A stretch of 64,000 bases of DNA from Flaccisagitta enflata. Its lineage: Eukaryota > Chaetognatha > Sagittoidea > Aphragmophora. The stretch spans positions 42,532,001 through 42,596,000 of the forward strand of contig OZ231126.1 in assembly GCA_965153355.1 (NCBI GenBank), written 5' to 3'. The position numbers and the translations under genes are program-made. The notes under the pieces were generated by a model. It was given only the letters and a program-made list of their open reading frames with translations. It searched no databases and was not told the DNA's origin. This document shows, piece after piece, positions 25,232 through 38,505 of the stretch. The first letter of the stretch is position 1. Every line of letters starts with the position of its first letter.

Positions 25232-26053
25232 CCGTTCAGGCGAGCGGGGCTCCTCGGGTGAATGCTGCGGCGTCCTCCACTGGCGCCTGGGCCTGGGCCT
25301 GGCGTTGGGGTTGAATGTGAAACCCAACCGACTGTCTGGCGACTCTTCCCTCGAACCTGGTCTTGCCTGACTCGCACTTGTTGTTGCCCCCTGACGGACA
25401 CGGCGCCAACCGGTACGCGGGGAACCTGCACGTGGGGAACTGATTCTTCTGCCGCGTCCAAAGCCTCCGTCTCCGTCGTTTCTTTCTACTGATCGTTCGC
25501 TAACTGATCGTTCGCTATCTCTGTAGGGAGGGCGGGCAATTGGGCTGATTCTCCTTGCTGCTCGCGGAGCGTACTCCCAGGTGCGGTCCTCGTTTTCAAC
25601 CCGTGGCTGCGGACGGTTGTGTCTCACGTAAGTATTGTTCTCCAAGACCGCCTCTTCGTAGGAGGGCAGACCGTCTACTCCGCGGTTTGTCCTGCTTGGC
25701 AGCTGGTATGGTCTGTTGTAAGGACGTTCCCTCGAACACGACCTTGGTCTGTCGTTTCCGGCGAAGTCGCCGTAGTGATGATAGTGATGGTGGTGGTGAT
25801 GATGATGATGGTGGACTTCCGATCCACTCGTGCTCGTGTTAACCGGCGTTTGGCTTGATGTGTTCACCGGCGCACCACCTGCAGCGCCAAGTTCACTTTC
25901 GGACACAGCAGGGCTGGGGCTCCTGTATGTGTCCCTTATGCACGACTCGGTGTGCGAGGCGCTAATTGTAAGTTCGCTGTCCGCAGTGGCACGTGTCGGC
26001 GCACGTCCACGCGATGGAAAATGGCGTCGCCGTTCGAAAGGATTATATTCCAT
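25133..26053 (-). CDS. Gag-like low-complexity ORF of LTR element, truncated by palindrome
   Basis: The frame has 306 codons starting MEYNPFERRR. Seen: a Ser/Thr-rich start, ten consecutive His at residues 81-90 followed by YHHYGDF, the motif LPSYEEA at 129-135, RPPY at 174-177, and Arg/Pro/Ser-rich sequence to ~275. Residues ~223-275 come from the loop. Residues ~276-306 are antisense of the left arm and are not original. There is no zinc knuckle, protease or pol. Position 0.7 kb downstream of an LTR and primer-like site suggests a structural (Gag) product, and basic, low-complexity composition with a PSYEEA late-domain-like motif is compatible. A captured host exon is the alternative. In-frame indels (15 and 6 bp) against the left arm keep the frame, which hints that it was coding. 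Confidence 0.45.
   Translation of the reverse strand: MEYNPFERRRHFPSRGRAPTRATADSELTISASHTESCIRDTYRSPSPAVSESELGAAGGAPVNTSSQTPVNTSTSGSEVHHHHHHHHHHYHHYGDFAGNDRPRSCSRERPYNRPYQLPSRTNRGVDGLPSYEEAVLENNTYVRHNRPQPRVENEDRTWEYAPRAARRISPIARPPYRDSERSVSERSVERNDGDGGFGRGRRISSPRAGSPRTGWRRVRQGATTSASQARPGSREESPDSRLGFTFNPNARPRPRRQWRTPQHSPEEPRSPERPLTDTAPTCTRGTCTRGTDSSAASKASVVSFY
25232..25387 (-). other. Palindrome loop (156 bp single-copy spacer)
   Basis: This is the only stretch between the inner arms. On the minus strand it continues the gag-like frame of the right arm without a stop, coding about 53 residues rich in R, P and S. On the plus strand the left-arm frame meets a stop 13 codons after the break. The right arm plus loop is therefore the intact order, and the left arm was joined at the far end of the loop. 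Confidence 0.9.
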
Positions 26054-26712
26054 TTATCGTTTCCAAGGAGAAGTTTCAAAAGGATGAAAAACACTGTTGT
26101 TGTTGTATCGACACTATGTACATGATATGGAAGCTAAAATCTTCACTGAAAAGCAAAATGGCCTGGAGGCGCCCCTTCTGAGGCTTTAACAACCACCCCC
26201 AACAACACACTGCAACCAAAGAATGTGAAGAAAAGGCTTTCTTCTGCACTTCTGCAGCTCCGCTCGCCAACTACCTCACGTCTGCAGGTTAGAGACGTTA
26301 TCCAGATGACTGTTTCAGTGCTGAAAGTCTGCCTTTTTGCAAGTAAGAAGAAAATGTACCAGCTGGGTTTAAAGATAGACAGTCTTGGTTCACTGGCAGA
26401 GACAATGTCGTAGACTGGGTGCCCTGCCACGATGCACGTATCCAAGCCAGCGCAAGGCAACGCGCCGCAAGGCAACGCGCGGCACCAAGAGAAGGATTGT
26501 TGAACGGGAACTCCCAGGCACTTGCAAGCCGGGAGTTGCAATCTGCGCGCCAGACAACAGCGCGTTGAACCTACACCAGCGGGTCCCGACGGCGTCGGTA
26601 GTGCTGGTCGTCGACGGTTAATGGCTGAACGCCACAGATGCCCTAATACAGCGAAGTAGCAAAATGCCTCCAGGGGGCTCTCATTCGGGAGGTGGTCTCA
26701 GTGTGTAATATG
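26054..26712 (-). other. Leader of the LTR element (right arm)
   Basis: Inverted partner of 23928-24570. It has two tandem copies of the 15-bp GCGCGTTGCCTTGCG motif (26455-26490) where the left arm has one. Confidence 0.5.
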
Positions 26713-26734
26713 GTTCGATAGGACGATGCACCAA
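26713..26734 (-). promoter_or_regulatory. Putative tRNA primer-binding site (right arm)
   Basis: Inverted twin of the left-arm site, two bases from the LTR end. Confidence 0.5.
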
Positions 26735-26735
26735 T

Positions 26736-27275
26736 TGTAAGAGGATATTTTCCCCTTACCTTCAGAGCGTCGACATATCGAGTGAGTGCAAAGGCCAGTA
26801 TGCGTCCGTCCACTGACGCTTGTTATCACACGACTATGAAAGTCAGATAGTATCTCATCAAGTCTTTACACAACGTGTCTCCGATAGTTCCACGTAAGCA
26901 TTCATCAACAACTGGCACTATGTATATGTATTATGGCTCTGGAAATCAAGAAGCAACAAGTAGTGTACCACGATTCCAATAGACGACCCAAAACACTATC
27001 ATTAAAGCCTCAGGCATATATCTAATATCTAAAGGGAGAAAGAGAAATATAACAAATGTTATGCGCACAAGCAATAGTATAAGAATCGATCGTTTATATA
27101 AATATCAATAACAATATGGATCAAGACTCATATACGACTTAAACGCAATCGAAATATAACTCATATATAACTTCAATCTTCATCCATGATTCTAATCGTC
27201 CATAGATCCATCATAGCGCCATCGTCCATCTACCGATATCCGTTGTCGCCTCCACACAATATTCTACCTGTAACA
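26736..27275 (-). mobile_element. Long terminal repeat (right arm)
   Basis: 540 bp, inverted copy of 23362-23903 with few differences (for example TTTAATGG against TGATGG near 27210). The LTRs point away from each other with the gag ends facing the loop, an arrangement no normal integration gives. Confidence 0.65.
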
Positions 27276-27398
27276 CACTTTGACTTTTTTATGATTTTAT
27301 TTCTTTGACCTCACTGCTCCTGCTCAAATGGTCTGGTGACCTCAAATATGGCCCCTGCCAACCCGCACGCAACTTCGGTAGCCGTGTATCCGGCCTTG
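27276..27398 (+). repeat. Pearl-like type A, split by the LTR (right arm)
   Basis: CACTTTGACTTTTTTATGAT through GTGTATCCGGCCTTG. Inverted partner of 23239-23361 and direct repeat of 36501-36608. Confidence 0.8.
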
Positions 27399-27562
27399 TT
27401 TATTGTAACTTTTGTACAAATTGAGCTGGAAGGTTCTGCTTGGTCTAGATCGAAAGATAATTTCTTGGAGATCATTTTTGGTTTTTTTAAAAAGCTAAAT
27501 TCATTAAGACTAAGGCAAGTTATGGAAGGTTTAACTTGGTGCTATAAACATTTCCTAGGTAG
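27290..27562 (+). repeat. Direct repeat bounding the 8.8-kb block, copy 1
   Basis: About 270 bp that recurs in the same orientation at 36501-36765. This copy is attached to the LTR on one side and to the hAT end (target CTAGGTAG) on the other. Confidence 0.9.
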
Positions 27563-27637
27563 CATAGGTGTCACGAACTATTGATTTTAAAAATCGACCA
27601 GGTCGAATGAATCATGGTCAAACCCCCCTAAAAAATC
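27563..27637. mobile_element. Terminal 75 bp of the hAT-like element
   Basis: CATAGGTGTCACGAACTATT through CCCCCTAAAAAATC equals the right end of the full copy at 19998-23074. The remaining 3 kb is missing, and the sequence switches abruptly to CTCTTTCCCTACAC. Confidence 0.9.
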
Positions 27638-27911
27638 TCTTTCCCTACACACAGACCTACAATGACAACTGCAGCATCTTAAATGCTCGTTTTAACACAA
27701 ACTAGATCATCATGGACTGACCAATGGATCAGCAGAATTGATAAAGCCTCCTAGAGTTGTGAGTAGTGAGTGGGTGACTAAAAACGGACCACTGCTCACT
27801 TCTTATTAGTGAAAATAAAAGTCCATGAAAGGCTCTGTCTGTCCTTTGGTACATAGGTCCGTCAGTCATGCTCCATTTGAAAAGTGTGAAAATGCACATT
27901 TGAAATACTGC

Positions 27912-28036
<125 letters not shown>

Positions 28037-28384
28037 TTTCTGTAATTGCTTGTGTGTGTGTGCATCAGAGGGAGGGGTTGCTGTACCACCTGTACGCCAC
28101 TTTGTACGCGGGGAATACACACTGATGCTGTCAAGGTTTTCATCATGATTTGACGTTGAGGTTGAGTTCCTCAGATGACACGAAAAAGACCGAATATGTA
28201 CACTGATAAACCCACAGTCGCGTGGTAGTTTGGGAGGGGTGCCTGTAACATCTCACAGTAACTTAGGGAAACGTGTTTCAAAAAGCGTCAGATCACGTGA
28301 TTGAAGCAAAGAGATTTACGCCATCATTGTTGCCGCTTTGCCCTGGATTGATCGTCTTTTATTCGAAACCTCTTTCCCCTTCCC

Positions 28385-29083
<699 letters not shown>

Positions 29084-29100
29084 TCTCTTTCTCTTTCACC

Positions 29101-29103
<3 letters not shown>

Positions 29104-29147
<44 letters not shown>

Positions 29148-29153
29148 CAAGAC

Positions 29154-29246
<93 letters not shown>

Positions 29247-29316
29247 TATATATATATAGATTCTTTATAGTATGTATATATATATATATATATATAACCT
29301 GTATGAACGTAATCAT

Positions 29317-29364
<48 letters not shown>
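29104..29364. repeat. (TA)n microsatellite cluster
   Basis: Four TA tracts (29104-29147, 29156-29260, 29275-29296, 29320-29364) with short breaks. Such tracts form cruciforms and are fragile and hard to assemble. Confidence 0.95.
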
Positions 29365-29365
<1 letters not shown>

Positions 29366-30326
29366 TACTCTAAACCATCTCTGTCTGTGTCAGGCAGCAC
29401 TCTTTTTCTGTTGCCCTATTTGCTGTTGCTACTCTGAATTATGGAAGAGAGAGGCCTGCACTGGCTTGTCATCGTTGAGTGTGGAGAGAGAGAGAGAGGG
29501 AGAAGAAGAGAGAGAGAGAGAGAGAGAACTAGAAAGACAGACAGATAGACAGAAAGACAGACAGAAGTATGGTAAGGAGTTGGTCGCAATAGCGTTAGAT
29601 GGTCAGCGCTACCCGATGCCTTTAAGTGCAGGTAAAGATGAGATGGCGAGAGGGGCAGCAACACAGATGGGGTTCAATGACCTATGATCTAGGGGGACTC
29701 ATGGCGGTAAGTTTTAGAGCACGTATTTATTCCATGGCGAATGAGTAATGACATCAATGGAACATCAAAGGAACAAACAAAACCCCATCTACAAGCGCAA
29801 ATACCCCAACAAACAACCTCAACCAACCAGGCCGACAAAAAGCATGCTACTCAGTGTCAGGCCCACACCCACGCGCCCCCGCGCAACTTGAGACTGGAAT
29901 TTGAGCTGTGAGACTGAAATCTAGGCAGTTACTCCCTACTAGTTATTAGGGTGAGATTTAAAACTTTAGGCTGGGGTCTGAGCCTGGAGGATGGTCCTGA
30001 GGCTGGTATTGGCGCCTTGAAGCTGGAATTGAGGCCTTGAAACTGAGACTGAGGCCTCTAAGCTTGGGTTTGAGCCTCAAGGCATGAATGTGGGCTTTGA
30101 CTGAAAAGAGGACGTAATGGGATGAGAAGGAGAAACTTTAATACATATGGAAGCATAGATCATCGACCTTCGGAGCCACTGCCCAAGAAAGGGCAGGAGG
30201 TCCGTGGTTAACATTTGTGTTCTTCATTTGGTTGCTGTGCCCAACTCAGTTCGTAAACCAGTAATTCGTGATCACTTGAGCGCAACCTCGACATGAGCAA
30301 CAGGTTCTAGATGAGAAGAGAGAGAT

Positions 30327-30359
<33 letters not shown>

Positions 30360-30741
30360 CACAGACAGATAGAGAGAGTAGAAAGAGGGGTGGTGGGGTG
30401 GTAATGCCTGCTCCTGCCCACCCGTCCACCCGCCCAACTTTGAGTTACTTTATAGCAGTCTAAATTTATATCTAAGCTGATTTTGTTCCACAACCCATTT
30501 TTGAATTCTGCAGTCCCGGCAATTTTTTCCCATCCTTCCCCCTATTTTCCTTCTCCTCCTCCTTCTCCATCTCCTTCCCTTTGCTCGTGTCTCCATTTTC
30601 TTTGTTCCCATCCTTCCTTTATCCTTCCCTTGCTTTTCCTTATCCATTCTCGCCAGTTGTCACTTTCCTTTTCCCTCGTTTTCTCCTCGTCTCTCAACTT
30701 CTCTCTTCAGCTGTCCCATGAGAATTCCGCAACGATCATTC

Positions 30742-30859
<118 letters not shown>

Positions 30860-31169
30860 CTCTCTATCGCACAAACACACTTTCTAGGAATCTTTTTCTT
30901 TCTGCCCTGTTTCCTTGCCTTCCCCCTGCCCTTTTCCATCTCGTACATGTTACTCATTCATCTTTTTTTTTACCTGCTTTTTTTTCCTCTCTCTTTTTTT
31001 TCATCTTTTTTTTTGCCTTTATACCGCTACTCATTTCCTTCTGTTTCCTTTTCTTTTCTCTGCCTGTTTTCTTCTTTTTTGTAATTTTTATCTTCTCTTT
31101 CTGTTTCACTTTCTTGCTTTCCTTATTTCTTGCTTTCCGTATTTCTCTCCTCCCTTCCTCCTTCTTTCC

Positions 31170-31445
<276 letters not shown>

Positions 31446-31856
31446 TATCTAAATTCTTTCTTTTTTTTTTTCGTCTTTCGTTCTTTACATTTTGATTTTT
31501 TGACACTTTTTTCTATTTTTATTTCCACTGTTCCGTTCATTCCTCAACAGCTCCTCATCCTTCTTGATAGCCTCCTACTGTTTTCATCATTGGGCCCTTC
31601 TCAAGTATAATCTTTGTAATTTTTTTATCCTATCCCTAAGCTAATTTTCCCTTTGATAATCACCTGTAACTCAAGATGACCATTCTCATTTCACCTCAGA
31701 AGTACCGTTAAACCATCTAAGGAATAAGTGCATCCACACCTGTAAAAAAGCATCAACTGAGGAAAAGTGTTACTCTTGAAGAAATTGAGCCTTTGACCTT
31801 AATTTGTCGAGGGAGTCTGTCTCATATTAACATATGTTTCATAGCCCACTAAGAAA

Positions 31857-32204
31857 CAAGGCCAACACCTATAAGTCAAGTGCAGGACATAAATAGCTTA
31901 AGATGACTTGAATTGAGTTTAAATGACTCAAGGTGACCTGAAATGACTTAAAATGACTTTAATGACCATATTGACCTTATTGACTTTGGTGTCTTAATGT
32001 AACTCAATATCACTTAAAATGACTTAGAATGACTTAAAATGACTTAAAATGACTTATAAGGGTATTTGAGAAGGAGCTGTGAGCCCAAAAAGCTTTAAAA
32101 CGCCGAAAAAGTAAAAAGGGGACCGACCGACCGACCAACCGACTGACCGACCGACCGACCGACGGACCGACAAAGCGGGGTGTAGAGTCGCGTAGCACGC
32201 GACT
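31857..32204 (-). repeat. Pearl-like repeat type B
   Basis: CAAGGCCAACACCTATAAGT, an AAATGACTTA minisatellite, a GACCGACC core, GAGTCGCGTAGCACGCGACT. The upstream flank TAGCCCACTAAGAAA equals the end of the 40383-40721 MITE and is probably a MITE remnant. Confidence 0.85.
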
Positions 32205-32372
32205 AAAAACGTTTGTTTCATTCCCCTACGTACGCAGCTGCATCAGCCCAACCATACGTAACTTATTTTGTCGCGTGTCAGGTTTTTTTTCCAATCCTCA
32301 TGTCCATTGCCTGCTATCGCGATATTGCTTTGATCTCGTCCGCTGTTTTCTCGCCTTCTCTCCTATGATGAT

Positions 32373-32619
<247 letters not shown>

Positions 32620-32646
32620 ATGTGTTCTTTTCATTTTGTTCTTTTT

Positions 32647-32781
32647 AGTCGCGAACATGCGACTCTAGACCCTGCCGTGTCGGTCGGTCGGTCACGTCAC
32701 GTCACGTCACATTTCTGTTTCCTGCTCCTTCCCACCCGTCCACGACTGGGGGGGGGGGAGAGTGTATAGTATACGGCCTTG
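32647..32781 (+). repeat. Pearl-like type A, degenerate
   Basis: AGTCGCGAACATGCGACTCT head, GTCGGTCGGTC core, CACGACTGG and GTATACGGCCTTG tail. Confidence 0.7.
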
Positions 32782-33442
32782 TTTCTCCTTGTTATCCAGC
32801 GTCCTACCCTCTTTCTTCCCCCTCCTTTCTTCTCCACACCTCTTCTACCATTCTTCCTCCTCCCTCTCCTCCTCCTTCTTCTCCTCCTCCTTTCCCCCTC
32901 CTCCTTCTCCCCCTTGTAATCCCTTCTCATCGCTTCAAAGCTTTCAGTGGGAATATCCAAGGAATCTCTTTTACAAAGAGGCAAATAATAAGCAAAGAAA
33001 GCAGCAGAACCACTACCTCCGGGACTGCCGCGACCGCCACCGCCGCCATCACCATCAACGTCACCGCAACCGCCACCGCCGCCACCATTGCCACTATCGC
33101 CATCACCATCACCACCATCACCAACACCACTGCCACCGTCACCATTGCCGCAGCCACAACCGCTAATAAATTGTCGTTGCCCGGCACTTGCCCCCCTTTC
33201 CCCTTTCCCTTTCCACTTGATACTCATTTCTGCCATTAATATCAACACTTTCGCAAAAGGCGCATTGTGTTGTTGGTATTGTCGCAAATTACGCTGTGAC
33301 CGTTGCTTAGACTTGCAATGATGACGAGGCACCTTCTTTTTAAGGACTTTTCACCACTGGCTCTATCCACTAAGTCTCACAGTCATCTGAGCTCGATATC
33401 GGCCATGTACATATTATACGGGCTTGGACTGTTTTTGTTGCC

Positions 33443-33647
33443 AGCGCGCGATTCTTTAGCCCGCTATGTCGATCGGTATTTTGGTCTCTCGGTCTGTCGG
33501 TCTGTATATCTGTCTGCCGGTCCATCTGTCGGTACTCAGTAGTATAACATTCACGGTTTTTTGCATCACTGCCCCTGCCCAAATGATTTTTTGACCAATT
33601 CTACTACTTCCCCTGCCTACCCACACGCGACATGTGTGTCCGGCCTT
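33443..33647 (+). repeat. Pearl-like type A
   Basis: GCGCGCGATTCTTTAGCCCG head, GTCGGTCTGTC core, CTGCCCCTGCCCAAATGATT, CACACGCGACATG and GTCCGGCC tail. Confidence 0.7.
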
Positions 33648-33890
33648 TTCTTCCATTCTTTTGAATTGTGATTTGTCATCTCAGTGAAAAACCTCATTAC
33701 TTTCGATGACTTACTTTACCCGATATCCGGTTGCAGACATGAACAGTATAATCCCACCTTAGCCAATAGAAAAATAACCGTATGTTATGAAAGAGACACC
33801 ATAGACATCGTAAGAAGCTAAATCGATCTGACATTGCACGTGAACTCTATTTTCTGGACGGGCTCTATGGCTCCTCTGTTTTGATGAAAC

Positions 33891-34116
33891 CAAAGCCGGA
33901 TTACACGACCACCAAAGTCGCGGGCGAGTGAGCAGGAGCAGTGATAAAAATGGCTGAGCAGTAATGCAAAAACTACGCATAAAATAAAAAGAAAAAGAAA
34001 AGTGTTACAGACCGACAGGCTGACCAATGGACCAACGGACTTACAGACTGATCATTAGACCAACTGATAGATCGTCCGACAGGCATAGTGACTTTTAGAG
34101 TTGCGTGCACGCGCCT
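33891..34116 (-). repeat. Pearl-like type A
   Basis: CAAAGCCGGATTACACGACC, AAAGTCGCGGGCGAGTGAGC, a GACC core, GAGTTGCGTGCACGCG end. A further relic with a GTCCGTTGGTC core lies at ~34240-34460. Confidence 0.75.
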
Positions 34117-34608
34117 AAAGATATTGATTTGTTTTCTTCTTGCAAATGATATTCATCAACTTGCGTGTTACAAACTATACAAACACATGTAAACAAAAGC
34201 TAGTTTATTTAATTTTGTTTTGTTTCCATATCCATCAACTTTTTAGTGGCGGACCAGTGGCTCTATCAGAGGCTTTATCCATCTCTCTGTCTGTCCATCG
34301 GTCCGCCCGTTGGTCTGTCGGTCCGTTGGTCGATCTGTGGGTCCCAGTTGAGATAAAAAGTGTAAAACCGCACAATTTCCATGCCGCGGTTGTGATTGTT
34401 TTTGTGTCTGTGTGAGTGAAAGTCAGTTAGATGCCCACGCCCGTCCGTCCGTGACCACATAGTCACCCCGCGGTATTTGTTCTATTTCATCCAAGTCAGC
34501 TCCATCTCCCAGCTCTCAGTCCCACTAATTCCGCGCTGTTTATACACTGATTTATCATATTCAGTACCTCTGTACTTGTGTTTCTCTGCGTCTGACCATT
34601 TATATGTC

Positions 34609-34905
<297 letters not shown>

Positions 34906-36436
34906 AGAAAGCGCCAAATTGATTACATTTGGCGTTTATAAACCACGCAGCATCGTAGATCGGCTATCGGCATTCCTCCCACGTCCTTCACTTGGGCCGT
35001 CTTATAATCCTCTCGTTCCCACGCAAGCATCGATATAAGATACGTTAGACAGCCTGAGCTGACTCTGCCTGACATTTACAGACTCTGCCTCTGACTATTG
35101 CTTGACTCTGCCTGACCCTGCCTGACACTTGCAGACTTTGCCTAACTTTGCCTTACTCTGCTGAACTCCGTGACTCAGCCTGACTCAGGCTGGCTGCTGT
35201 CCTCTGCCTGTGTATGAATTCCTGACTATGACTTTGCGGTCTCTGCTCAACTCTGCCTGACATGGTTTGACGTAATCTCAAAATGAAATCATTTATCTAC
35301 AAAATCGCCCACGATATCGCCATCTTTGATAAGTTTCTTTTCTCTCACTAACTTACTAACTGAAACAGACAGCGAACAATGTCATTACGCCGCTTTTGCG
35401 ATCCCTTTATACAGCAAGTGACAAAATGAATCCCTGCGAGAGGCGAAATCTAGCGTTGCATATGAAAGTTAGACAACATTACTACTCAATCCCATCTAAG
35501 AAGCGCATGAATATCATGTACACAGCCGGGGCGACATCGAAATGAAGTAGTGCTTTGCAAGCTTTAACGAAAAGACAAAGAAAATAATGAAAGATTTATT
35601 GTGATGAAGTCAGTGAAAAGATTGAGTAAGAGGCTTGGTGAAACCACGAAGCTGCGTTATATAGCCTCGATAGATTGAGGACTTTCGCAAAATCCACCAA
35701 TAATTGCAATATTTGTGAACGGATGATTATGGATGCAAATGAGTATTTAGCTTGAGCTTAGCTTTCCCTTTGAAGCTTTTTCAGCAAATTTTGCCTTTAT
35801 ATCATTCAGTGCACAAGTGGATAAATGTCTTCAATCCGAAGAGCATTCCATTTTCGGGCAACGGCCCCGAAGTGGCTGATGTCCTATGTCTCACATATGT
35901 GGAATTTGTTTTTATTCTTCTTGTCTTTTTTCTCCGCCCATTCCCTATGAAACAAATTCCAGCCTCAAGGCTCATGTCGAGGCCTCAAGGCTAAAATCTC
36001 AGCCTTACTACCTAGGAAATAATTATACCACCAAAATAAGTTTCTGCCCATTACTGGACTTGAAAAGTACAAGAAAAGGTTTTCAGGCGTCTTGATTTTT
36101 TGTGTGTCATCTCTCCTGCCCAGTAACTACTTGCACTCATGGCGGTACCAATCATTTTTAGACTTTTACTGTCAAATGGCCTGACATGTTCTAGCGCATT
36201 CAGCGTGGTTCTCTGAAAAGTCAATCTGAGGAGCGCATTACAGTCCATATTTATGACGTCTTTATGATCTCGTTTTGAGCTAGAAAAAGTCCCTTTGAAG
36301 TAAGTGAATGTAGTTGTATACATCATGTATCAGGAAGAAAAAATTTGCCATGTCTCCTTAAGGTTGGGGCCAAAAACGAATAAAAAAGCTGACCCATTTT
36401 TTTGAAAATTAGCATCTGACATCGATTCACGTTTTC

Positions 36437-36608
36437 AGTCGCGTGCACGCCACTCTACAACCCGCTTTGTCCGTCGGTCGGTTGGTCGGTCACTTCTTTT
36501 ATGATTTTATTTCTTTGACCTCAATGCTCCTGCACAAATGGTCTGGTGACCTCAAATATGCCCCCTGCCAACCCGCACGCAACTTCGGTAGCCGTGTATC
36601 CGGCCTTG
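36437..36608 (+). repeat. Pearl-like type A, uninterrupted allele of the LTR site
   Basis: AGTCGCGTGCACGCCACTCT head, GTCGGTCGG core, and the same ATGATTTTATTTCTTTGACC body and CGGCCTTG tail as 27276-27398, without the LTR. This is the empty site for the LTR element. Confidence 0.85.
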
Positions 36609-36765
36609 TCTATTGTAACTCAATTGAGCTGGAAGGTTCTGCTTGGTCTAGATCGAAAGATAATTTCTTGGAGATCATTTTTGGTTTTTTTAAAAAGCTA
36701 AATTCATTAAGATTAAGGCAAGTTATGGAAGGTTTAACTTGGTGCTATAAACATTTCCTAAGTAG
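36501..36765 (+). repeat. Direct repeat bounding the 8.8-kb block, copy 2
   Basis: Same ~265 bp as 27290-27562. It runs ACATTTCCTAAGTAGTAAGG straight into the outer arm, so this copy also lacks the 3.1-kb hAT-like insertion. Confidence 0.9.
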
Positions 36766-36993
36766 TAAGGTTAAAATGTCAGTCCCAAGGTTCAGATCAT
36801 ATCCTCATGACTCCAATCCCAGCATCGAGGCTTAAATTTCAGCCTTTTGGCACAAGTCCATGTCTAGAATAAATCATTTGCTTCTTATAGGTTTCTGCCT
36901 CCCTCATCACAATGTCTCCACACACTCTGACTGAGGGGCAACGTATACCGTTGAACATTAGACGCTGTTGCGACAATTATTCTCTATGATTTT

Positions 36994-37246
36994 AGTCGCG
37001 TGCTAGGCGACTCTACACCCCGCTTTGTCGGTCCGTCCATCCGTCCGTCCGTCCGTCGGTCTGTCAGTCCGACCGTCGGTCTGTCAGTCCATCAGTCAGT
37101 CAGTCCGTCCGTCACACTATACTTTTTCGGCGTTTATGGGGTTTTCGAATTTTCGGCCTTACTGCTCCTGCACATATACTCCACTTACCTCAAATACAGC
37201 CCCTGCTCACCCGCACACGACTGGGGTAGCCGTGTATCCGGCCTTA
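36994..37246 (+). repeat. Pearl-like repeat type A, right-arm partner
   Basis: Mirror of 19509-19761, head AGTCGCGTGCTAGGCGACTC, tail GTGTATCCGGCCTT. Confidence 0.85.
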
Positions 37247-37280
37247 TTATTAAACTCACTGGCGATGTCATGCCTAATAC

Positions 37281-38070
37281 CAGTAATGGCGGCTGTCGCC
37301 GTGAGGAAAAAAGTCGTAAGCGTTGGTCACTTTTCACCAAGTTTTTGCTTTCAGTCACTGCAAATCTTTCTATTTGTTAGATCAAATCAAAAGCAATTGA
37401 TTGCACTGAAAATCAGAAAAAAATAGGACAGGGCCAAGTGAGCTAGATGAGCTGAAATGCTCAAAATCACTCAACCACATAACCAGCTATGCTCACTGAT
37501 ATGCTTTCTTGTATTTGCATTCTCACATCAAAACATTTATTTATGCCCTTAAAAATCAGAAAATGATTGAGCTAACTGAGCTAAATGAGCTAAAATACTC
37601 AAAAACACAGATGAGCAGCTCTGCTCACTGACATGCTTTCTTGTATTTGCATGCTAAAACATGTATCAAAACATCTATTTATTCATCGCATTTCAAATAA
37701 AAAAACAGATTGCGCTAAATGAGCTAAATGAGCAAAAATGCTCAAAAACACCCTCACAGATGAGCAGTTATGCTCATAAACATGTTTTCTTGTATTTGCA
37801 TGCTCAAACAAACTTAATTACACTCCTTTATTGATCCTACTTAAAATCATAAAAAATCGAAAAAAAATCAATTTGAATTTTTTGTAAATAAATCTTTAAA
37901 AATTCATAACACAAAAACTATTTGCCGTAGGGCATTCTACTTGGCGCCAAATGAAAGAGAATTATCAAATCAGCCCTAGGAGATTCCCAACTTCCTCATA
38001 AGAAAATGAAAACCCCGTTTCTCTCGAATATGTCAAAAAGTCGAAGACAGACTTCGACTTTTTTCCCGAC
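37281..38070 (+). mobile_element. Hairpin-ended element, copy 1 (790 bp)
   Basis: Begins CAGTAATGG, with a CGGC-TGTC-GCCG hairpin (37290-37301) and GGAAAAAAGTCG. It ends with a 12-bp-stem hairpin AAAAAGTCGAAG/CTTCGACTTTTT (38035-38064) and CCCGAC. The left arm near 19468-19482 has the empty site CCTAATAC|AAAGAGG, so insertion is precise with no target duplication (or one C). The interior has three ~130-160-bp repeats with AAATGAGCTAAAATGCTCAA-type text and no reading frame of note. It shares ends but not the interior with 46411-49133. Confidence 0.75.
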
Positions 38071-38177
38071 AAAGAGGTTAGTGACCGATCCCTGAATTCT
38101 ATGATTCTCAATGCAAGTGACACATCGAGTCTGTCACGAAATTAAACTTAATGGATCCATTTGCAGTCTTTAATTAG

Positions 38178-38179
<2 letters not shown>

Positions 38180-38226
<47 letters not shown>

Positions 38227-38284
38227 GAAATGGAGTGGGAGTGTTTCATTTTCGTTCTCGCATGGCTGGTCTATACCACTTTCA

Positions 38285-38368
<84 letters not shown>
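38180..38368. repeat. (GA)n and (CT)n microsatellites
   Basis: GA 38180-38222 and CT 38287-38368 flank a short sequence with CATGGCTGGTCTATACCAC. Partner of 19156-19351. Confidence 0.95.
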
Positions 38369-38371
<3 letters not shown>

Positions 38372-38505
38372 ATATCCTTCACTTAATCCCACGAGATCTT
38401 TCAGACTCTCAATTCAACGGGATTTCCCAATTCATATTTCAACTCCCCTTAAGGGTCGCCGACCGTGAGCAGCGCCTCTTCCTCCTTCCCCCTCCCCCAT
38501 TTTTT

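Larger units (their letters stand above)
25388..27637. repeat. Inner inverted repeat, right arm
   Basis: Inverted partner of 23000-25231. It ends at 27637, inside the terminal 75 bp of the hAT-like element whose full copy is in the left arm. Beyond this point the two arms share nothing until 36437. Small differences from the left arm include a 15-bp duplication in the leader, extra 15-bp and 6-bp in-frame segments in the reading frame, and absence of the left arm's 16-bp duplication. Confidence 0.95.
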
